DNA from: Bacteroidota bacterium
GTDB lineage: Bacteria > Bacteroidota > Bacteroidia > Cytophagales > Cyclobacteriaceae
Direction: 5' to 3'
Length of the DNA stretch: 50,692 nt
NCBI GenBank assembly: GCA_027592755.1
Contig: JAQCLE010000019.1
Span: 1-50,692 of the forward strand
How positions within the stretch are numbered: the stretch's first letter is position 1; the number at the start of each line of letters is the position of its first letter. The notes beneath the pieces are model-generated. The model was not told where the DNA came from and did not search any database. It saw only the letters and a list, made by a program, of their open reading frames with translations. Made by a program: the position numbers and the translations under genes. Shown here in pieces: positions 46,038 through 50,692 of this stretch.

Positions 46038-47450
46038 ATGAAATACGCAGCATGTTTGCTTGGTATGTTCTTACTATTTAGTTGCACTGAAGAAAAGCAG
46101 GAGCGTAAACCCAACATCATTTTTATCCTGGCAGATGACCTGGGCTATGGCGACCTTGGATGCTACGGCCAAAAGCAAATCCTTACACCATTTCTAGACC
46201 AAATGGCGAAGGAGGGCATCCTGTTTACCAATCACTATGCAGGAAGTACTGTATGTGCGCCATCCCGAAGCGCACTGATTACGGGCAAACATACCGGCCA
46301 GACAAGGGTAAGAGGGAATGCCAAAGTTCCCCTCTTGGCAGAAGACACCACTGTGGCAGAATTAATGAAGCAAGCCGGGTATGTAACTGGAATGTTTGGT
46401 AAATGGGGTCTTGGTGAAGTCACATCCACTGGCCAGCCAAATGACCAGGGCTTTGACGAGTTTGTCGGTTATCTGAGCCAGGTAAGGGCACACAATGCCT
46501 ACCCGGAATGGATTTGGCAAAATAAGGATACTGTGAAACTTGACAATGTGGTGAAATACGTCACCGAAACTTATGCTGCAGGAATTGGTGGTATAGCCAC
46601 TGAAAAGAACACACATACACAGAATATCTTCACCGCAAAAGCCATTGAGTTTATCGAGGCTAAAAAGGATTCAGCTTTTTTTCTCTATGTGCCTTATACC
46701 CTACCCCACGCCAACAACGAAGCCCGGCATTTTGATGCCATTGGTATGGAAACCCCGAAATTGTTGGGTTACGATACCATTGCCAGTTGGAATGATACGG
46801 AAAAAGCCTTTGCTTCTGCGGTCACCTGTCTTGACAGCGATGTGGGTAAAATTCTATCCAAACTCAAAGAATTAAACCTTAATGAAAATACGCTGGTCAT
46901 ATTTACATCCGACAATGGACCACACCATGAGGGAGGCCACGATGACAAATTCTTCAACAGCTCTGGACTACTTCGAGGCACCAAGCGAGATGTTTATGAT
47001 GGTGGCTTCCGGGAACCCTTTATAGCCAGATGGCCAGGTAAAATACAGCCTGGAACGACATCCGATCATACCTCCGCTTTCTGGGATTTTATGCCTACCG
47101 CCTGTGAACTGGCAGGTGTAAAACCGCCTTCAGACATCAATGGTAAATCATACCTCAATGCTTTGTTGGGCAAACCACAGGAGAAACATGATTACCTCTA
47201 TTGGGAGTTTTATGAACAAGGTGGCAAACAGGCAGTGAGGCTTGACCAGTGGAAAGGAGTGCGATTAGGCGTTCAGGCTAATCCAGACGCTCCAATTGAA
47301 TTGTATGATGTGGTCGCCGACCCAGGAGAAACCAACAATGTTGCGGACCAGAACCCGGAAGTCGTGAGGAGGATCAATGGGATTATGGTTGAGGCGCATG
47401 TTTTCTCTCCGGATTTCAATTTTGAATTTGAGAATAAAGCAGTGCAATGA
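46038..47450 (+). CDS. Arylsulfatase-type sulfatase (lipoprotein)
   Basis: This 470-aa sulfatase has a lipoprotein signal (LFSC, Cys16), FILADDLGYGD (Asp33, Asp34) for the metal, and the maturation motif CAPSRSALITG (Cys73 becomes formylglycine). GKWGLG and FTSDNGPHHEGG follow. The GKWGLG form, with Gly in place of the usual His, is a known variant in some subfamilies. It should remove sulfate groups from glycans or small sulfate esters outside the cytoplasm. It is co-transcribed with the heme-propeller lipoprotein 14 bases upstream. It is not a close copy of the sulfatase at 9056. Confidence 0.92.
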   Translation: MKYAACLLGMFLLFSCTEEKQERKPNIIFILADDLGYGDLGCYGQKQILTPFLDQMAKEGILFTNHYAGSTVCAPSRSALITGKHTGQTRVRGNAKVPLLAEDTTVAELMKQAGYVTGMFGKWGLGEVTSTGQPNDQGFDEFVGYLSQVRAHNAYPEWIWQNKDTVKLDNVVKYVTETYAAGIGGIATEKNTHTQNIFTAKAIEFIEAKKDSAFFLYVPYTLPHANNEARHFDAIGMETPKLLGYDTIASWNDTEKAFASAVTCLDSDVGKILSKLKELNLNENTLVIFTSDNGPHHEGGHDDKFFNSSGLLRGTKRDVYDGGFREPFIARWPGKIQPGTTSDHTSAFWDFMPTACELAGVKPPSDINGKSYLNALLGKPQEKHDYLYWEFYEQGGKQAVRLDQWKGVRLGVQANPDAPIELYDVVADPGETNNVADQNPEVVRRINGIMVEAHVFSPDFNFEFENKAVQ

Positions 47451-47508
47451 GAATATACGTTATTAAACACATTGCCAAACTCATAAATTATTTATTTTAA
47501 TTTCCATA

Positions 47509-47691
47509 TTGATTGGGCTCTATTTGTTGATTGGGCTCTATTTGATAGTAATGGATATAAAATACTATTTGGGAAAAGCTGATTTGAATTTAAAAGGTTC
47601 AATAATTGTTCACGGTTTCCTAATCATCATCTTCATCCTTCGGTTTACCCTTTACAAGAGGTTAAAGGATCGTGCCATTGATTGGAAATGA
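47509..47691 (+). CDS. Possible small membrane protein, 60 aa
   Basis: A short frame could start at the TTG at 47509 or at the ATG at 47551 (46 aa). It encodes two hydrophobic segments (IGLYLLIGLYLIV and IIVHGFLIIIFILRF) and a basic tail. The first part comes from an 18-base direct repeat. No family was recognised and no good ribosome-binding site is seen. It may be a gene remnant. Confidence 0.3.
   Translation: MIGLYLLIGLYLIVMDIKYYLGKADLNLKGSIIVHGFLIIIFILRFTLYKRLKDRAIDWK
47511..47544 (+). repeat. 18-bp tandem repeat
   Basis: GATTGGGCTCTATTTGTT (47511-47528) is followed directly by the same first 16 bases (47529-47544). In the small frame it doubles the residues IGLYL. It looks like slippage. 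Confidence 0.7.
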
Positions 47692-47712
47692 ACCATTTGG
47701 CTCTATAATAAA

Positions 47713-47738
47713 CAGGCATCAGCGCCCGCTGGTGCCTG
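47713..47738 (+). terminator. Strong hairpin without a T-run
   Basis: CAGGCATCAGCG (47713-47724) pairs with CGCTGGTGCCTG (47727-47738) at 11 of 12 positions plus one wobble or mismatch, with a 2-base loop. No T-run follows, so it may block exonucleases or be part of a dispersed repeat rather than a true terminator. It lies after the sulfatase and small frame. Confidence 0.4.
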
Positions 47739-47760
47739 AATGAATACTGTATTCCCCCAC

Positions 47761-47815
47761 TACGTCATTCCTTGAAAGGCGTAGCCGCGACAAAGAATCC
47801 CAATAATTCCCTGGA
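47761..47815. repeat. REP-like intergenic element (tentative)
   Basis: The stretch ACGTCATTCC...AGAATCCCAATAATTCCCTGG resembles the CGTCATTCC...GGAATCC class of short dispersed repeats that I know from several Bacteroidetes. Only one copy is in this window, so it is not proven to be repeated. Together with the hairpin before it, it fills most of the gap before the antitoxin gene (47692-47890). Confidence 0.3.
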
Positions 47816-47893
47816 TATTGGATTGCAATTATTTTGAGCTAACTCTATTTTATGTTTTGGCTTTGTAAGTCAACTCTGAAAACAATTTGGTAG

Positions 47894-47933
47894 TTTATTT
47901 CAAATACGAATTGTTAACTTTGATTTGATCAAA
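47894..47933 (+). promoter_or_regulatory. Promoter and palindrome of the toxin-antitoxin pair
   Basis: TTTA (47894-47897), then 17 bases, then TAACTTTG (47915-47922, perfect TAnnTTTG) precede the antitoxin start at 47945. Directly after it TTTGATCAAA (47924-47933) is a perfect 10-bp palindrome. It is a candidate site for autoregulation by the antitoxin. Confidence 0.45.
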
Positions 47934-47944
47934 CGAATAAGTTC

Positions 47945-48151
47945 ATGAAGGGGGTAACTTTTATAACTGACAAGTCGCTAAAAAAGCGATATGTCCAAAT
48001 AGACCTTGAACAACTGGAGAAACACCAAAATGAAATTGAGGATTTACTGGATATCATTATTGCAGAAAGCAGGAAGGATGAAGAAGGGATTCCCCTTGAA
48101 CAGGTCATCGAAGAATTGAAGGCTGAAGGAAAGTTAGATGCCTCCATTTAA
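47945..48151 (+). CDS. Putative antitoxin of a RelE/ParE-type toxin
   Basis: This 68-aa protein starts with a short beta stretch (VTFITDKSLKKRYVQIDLEQLEKHQNEI) and continues in charged helices, the layout of small antitoxins that bind DNA at the N-terminus and toxin at the C-terminus. The assignment comes from size, position and the following RelE-type sequence, not from a recognised domain. Its last 14 bases overlap the toxin start (ATG at 48138). A perfect -7 promoter element and a palindrome lie upstream. Confidence 0.65.
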   Translation: MKGVTFITDKSLKKRYVQIDLEQLEKHQNEIEDLLDIIIAESRKDEEGIPLEQVIEELKAEGKLDASI

Positions 48152-48399
48152 GGTAATAATCAAGAAATCTGCAAGAAAAAGAGCTTTCGAAACTTCCAAA
48201 GCAGGCAAATGATCGAATCATTCCGGCTATCAGAGCATTAGCAGAAAACCCTTGGCCTGCAGGGTCAAAGAAGTTGGTAGGAGAAGAACTATGGAGGATC
48301 AGGACTGGAAATTACCGTGTTATATATTCAGTTGAGAATCAGATTTTAGTCGTTGAAGTTCTTGCCATTGGCCATCGAAAATATATTTATAAGAAATAG
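48138..48399 (+). pseudogene. RelE/ParE-type toxin gene with a one-base insertion
   Basis: The start MPPFKVIIKKSARK matches RelE/ParE toxins. In a run of five A (48176-48180) one A appears to be extra, so the frame ends early at TGA. In the corrected frame it continues ELSKLPKQANDRIIPAIRAL..., WPAGSKKLVGEELWRIRTGN, YRVIYSVENQILVVEVLAIG, HRKYIYKK to 48399. All key parts of the toxin (WRIRxGxYRVIY and the VEVLxIGHR end) are then present; repaired length 86 aa. The fault is in a homopolymer, so loss of toxin, phase variation and read error are all possible. Confidence 0.8.
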
Positions 48400-48404
48400 C
48401 ACCT

Positions 48405-48917
48405 ATGCGAAAAATCATCCTCGGCCTAGCCAGCAGCCTTGATGGCTACATTGAAGGGCCTAATGGCGAAATCGATTGGTGCTTTACAGATCAGGATTAC
48501 GGTATGAAGGAATTCCTTAGCCATGTCGATACATCAATCATGGGCCGGAAAACTTATGAACTTACCCAAACGCTGGGTGGCAACAGTTTTCCAAACCTTC
48601 AGGAATATGTTTTCTCCAAAAGCCTCAAATCAGTCAAAGAACCTGCGTTGCTGGTAGATGGTGATTTGAAAACAGAAATAGACAAAATCAAAAGCAGTCC
48701 CGGAAAAGATATCTGGTTATTCGGTGGAGCAGAATTTACTACCTCGTTGATGAATCTTGGTTTTGTAAATGAAATTTGGCTTTCCGTTCATCCAGTAGTT
48801 CTTGGGGGCGGCAAATCAATATTTATTGACCTGAAAAACAGGGCTAACCTCAATCTAACTGATACAAAAACGTACCCAACTGGATTAGTGTCACTTACCT
48901 ATCATATTCGGCATTGA
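48405..48917 (+). CDS. DHFR/RibD C-terminal-family reductase
   Basis: This 170-aa protein has the dihydrofolate-reductase-like fold of the RibD C-terminal family: LGLASSLDGYIEGPNGEIDW, SIMGRKTYEL, DIWLFGGAEFTTSLM, EIWLSVHPVVLGGGKSIF. Family members bind NAD(P)H, but most, including this type, have no known substrate. It is not an assigned folate or riboflavin enzyme. It starts 5 bases after the toxin frame and may be co-transcribed with the toxin-antitoxin pair. Confidence 0.88.
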   Translation: MRKIILGLASSLDGYIEGPNGEIDWCFTDQDYGMKEFLSHVDTSIMGRKTYELTQTLGGNSFPNLQEYVFSKSLKSVKEPALLVDGDLKTEIDKIKSSPGKDIWLFGGAEFTTSLMNLGFVNEIWLSVHPVVLGGGKSIFIDLKNRANLNLTDTKTYPTGLVSLTYHIRH

Positions 48918-49063
48918 CCAATAATCATTTAACAAGGTGAATGATGGATATCTGAAAGCCAATAACGACTTACATTCTAAGGCTTAACTCCAAAAGGCTA
49001 TGAGTCTTATCTCAGTAAAATACAATATTTCCTTATTTAAATGCAATAAATATTCCATAATGC

Positions 49064-49092
49064 TTGCATTTCGTTAATCTTAATTATCTTTA
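49064..49092 (+). promoter_or_regulatory. Promoter of the TPR/PD40 gene
   Basis: TTG (49064-49066), 18 bases, then TATCTTTA (49085-49092, 7/8 to TAnnTTTG). The TTG could be read as an upstream start codon, but as a promoter element it gives a leader of about 20 bases before the ATG at 49115. This decides the start of the next gene. The region 48918-49063 holds nothing else certain. Confidence 0.45.
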
Positions 49093-49114
49093 CAAGCGTA
49101 CTTATGGCAATTGG

Positions 49115-50668
49115 ATGGTCCTGACATCGCACCGACTTATTAATTTCCTCACTCTTTTTCTTTTAATATCTTCAGCCACTTTTTCGCAACAAAGAGATAT
49201 TGAGAAGACCGCCGAGATCCTATTCTACAAAGAGGACTTTCCTGCTGCACTTGATGCCTACCGAGAAGTAGTTAAAAGATATCCTGACGATTTAATAGCG
49301 CAGTATCATATGGAGGTCTGTTCTCTGATCACAAAATACCCGCAGAAACCATTAACCAAATTTCTTGAGTTAGGGAAAATCCTGCATGAAGAAGATAAAT
49401 TTTACAACTACTGGTTAGGAAGAGTCCTCTTTGGACAATATGAATTTGAAAAAGCGATTGAAGCGTGGGAAAGGTTTCTGGAAATCCAAAAATATAAGAG
49501 TAGGATAATTATTAATGAGACCAACACTTTTATTGAGAATGCCAACAGGGCTATGGCCTTCTATATGAAGCCTGAAACACATCATGCGCAGCGTCTCCCA
49601 GACATTATCAATACCGACTATTCCGAAATTACTCCGACATATATCGATAACCTGAACGAACTCCTCTATGCATCATCATTCGAATCAGGTTCAATAACTC
49701 ATTCAGAACATCCCTTTCATGTGTTTAGCAGTTTCTTCGATGGTTCAAATTGGACTAAACCAGAATTGCAGAGCTCTCTTGGAGAATACGATGCAAACAA
49801 TGCCAATCTTGAAATAATTGGAAATGACGGTCGCTTGTTGATGTTCAAACCCAATGAAACTGGAGGTTTACATGAAAGCGAACTCAAACATGACAGCATT
49901 TGGACACAACCTCATTTGTTTGATATGCACATCAAACGTTCTAAACTAAAGCCTCATTTTTTTGTCAATGAACAAGAAACCATTTTAATATTTTCTACAA
50001 AAACCGGCTTAATCAGTAATCTGGATCTCCAATATTCTGTTCGTGCAGAAGGTGAATGGACAAAACCCCGGCCATTCGGAAACACCATCAATACCAACAA
50101 TAATGAAGAAAGTGCTTTTCTTGCCAGTGATGGCAAAACACTCTATTTCAGCTCAGATGGACATAATTCTATCGGTGGATATGACATCTTCAAAAGTGTG
50201 TATGATTCGATTTCGTACCAATGGTCAACGCCTGAAAATATGGGATTCCCTATCAACACCATCAACGACGAGCTCTATTTTAAGTTAAAACCAAATGGCC
50301 GAGAGGGTTTCTTTAGTAGTGATAGATTCCACTCAACCGGAGGATACGACATTTATCACTTTTGGGAAGCATCCTACAATTTGGTCAGAGGCAAAGTCAT
50401 TGATGCAAGCAACAACCAACCTATCAAAGGGGCTTATGTTCGGTTCCATCCAACGCAATATCTGGACACCGATTTTAATGGCATTGCTGACCAATCCGGG
50501 ACCTATGAAACGCACATCATACCAGGCGATGAGTATCTTGTCGAGGTATTCCTCGATCATGAGCTGATTTTCCAAAAGTCATTAACGATTAAAGAGGAAC
50601 ATGACCCCAATGTTATAATTGAAAGCACAACTATCCGAAAGTCTAATTTCAAAAAACGGATAAAATAG
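49115..50668 (+). CDS. TPR/PD40 envelope protein without OmpA domain (PorE-like architecture)
   Basis: The 517-aa protein has a signal peptide (about 1-25, SSATFSQ) and TPR-like helices (about 28-130, KTAEILFYKEDFPAALDAYR, YWLGRVLFGQYEFEKAIEAW). WD40-like PD40 repeats follow (about 170-410, YSEITPTYIDNLNELLYASS, ESAFLASDGKTLYFSSDGHN, GYDIFKSV). A CarboxypepD_reg-type beta domain ends it (about 415-495, VRGKVIDASNNQPIKGAYVR). This order is that of PorE-type proteins of the T9SS, but these end in an OmpA peptidoglycan-binding domain, which is absent here. The basic end (KSNFKKRIK) shows no truncation by frameshift within the window. It may anchor or sense envelope complexes; function is unproven. 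Confidence 0.82.
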   Translation: MVLTSHRLINFLTLFLLISSATFSQQRDIEKTAEILFYKEDFPAALDAYREVVKRYPDDLIAQYHMEVCSLITKYPQKPLTKFLELGKILHEEDKFYNYWLGRVLFGQYEFEKAIEAWERFLEIQKYKSRIIINETNTFIENANRAMAFYMKPETHHAQRLPDIINTDYSEITPTYIDNLNELLYASSFESGSITHSEHPFHVFSSFFDGSNWTKPELQSSLGEYDANNANLEIIGNDGRLLMFKPNETGGLHESELKHDSIWTQPHLFDMHIKRSKLKPHFFVNEQETILIFSTKTGLISNLDLQYSVRAEGEWTKPRPFGNTINTNNNEESAFLASDGKTLYFSSDGHNSIGGYDIFKSVYDSISYQWSTPENMGFPINTINDELYFKLKPNGREGFFSSDRFHSTGGYDIYHFWEASYNLVRGKVIDASNNQPIKGAYVRFHPTQYLDTDFNGIADQSGTYETHIIPGDEYLVEVFLDHELIFQKSLTIKEEHDPNVIIESTTIRKSNFKKRIK

Positions 50669-50692
50669 CGGAAAAAGTTCAAACCTTTGAGG

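Noticed and set aside
49064-49114. TTG start adding 17 residues to the TPR/PD40 protein
   Set aside because: The TTG fits as a -33 promoter element, and the added residues would bury the signal peptide; ATG 49115 is preferred.
1-50692. CRISPR arrays, tRNA or rRNA genes, integrases or transposases
   Set aside because: None was seen on either strand: no regular repeat-spacer pattern, no cloverleaf recognised, and no DDE or tyrosine-recombinase protein among the readable frames.

Overview
The window looks like chromosomal DNA of a free-living member of the Bacteroidota, most likely a marine Cytophagia-type bacterium (inference). The support is the gene families: an STN/CarboxypepD_reg TonB-dependent receptor next to a DUF4249 lipoprotein, a C-terminal type IX secretion (T9SS) sorting domain, split MetH, RibBA, FeoA/FeoB with a tiny Cys-rich partner, and a TPR/PD40 envelope protein. 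Several genes also have Bacteroidetes-type promoter elements (TTG/TTTG, spacer, TAnnTTTG). No rRNA, tRNA, CRISPR array, phage or intact insertion sequence was seen.

Layout. 1-7.3 kb: an operon for a small secreted protein, a TonB receptor, a DUF4249 lipoprotein and an MG2/plug-like secreted protein. 7.35-9.0 kb: a decayed second copy of that cassette which has lost its receptor. 9.0-15.1 kb: sulfatase, cold-shock protein and RhlE helicase (convergent), pentapeptide-repeat protein, GH43-like lipoprotein, DUF302 protein and a frameshifted YtxH-like gene. 15.1-23.1 kb: secreted esterase, DUF1501 (Tat plus T9SS) and DUF1800 pair, frameshifted alginate-lyase-family gene, a 34-aa Lys-rich protein and a heparinase II/III-family lipoprotein. 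23.3-24.9 kb: a scar holding a truncated GNAT/nitrilase gene and the wreck of an ABC permease.

24.9-37.9 kb is mostly core metabolism: metal/cobalamin-type binding lipoprotein, SurE, aldo/keto reductase, SulP transporter, DoxX, RibBA, a small secreted protein related to the first gene, polyphosphate kinase, the homocysteine-methyltransferase half of MetH, a broken aspartate kinase and a long-chain acyl-CoA ligase. 37.9-42.5 kb: feoA-feoB-Cys-rich small protein behind a perfect palindrome, a frameshifted bestrophin-like gene and an outer-membrane protein. 42.6-50.7 kb: a large lipoprotein (beta-propeller, HEAT repeats, cytochrome c motif) coupled to a second sulfatase, a toxin-antitoxin pair with a frameshifted toxin, a DHFR-family reductase and a TPR/PD40 protein without an OmpA domain.

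How it fits together. Two sulfatases, a GH43-like protein, two lyase-family proteins, an esterase and a SulP transporter suggest use of sulfated or uronate-containing marine polysaccharides, but they are scattered and do not form a canonical SusCD locus. The strongest general signal is decay: nine loci are truncated, frameshifted or internally deleted. Some losses (receptor, aspartate-kinase core, nitrilase domain) are too large to be sequencing errors. I see no convincing wholly new multi-gene system. The best leads are the receptor-deleted duplicate cassette, the sulfatase plus heme-propeller pair, the feo operator and the small uncharacterised proteins.
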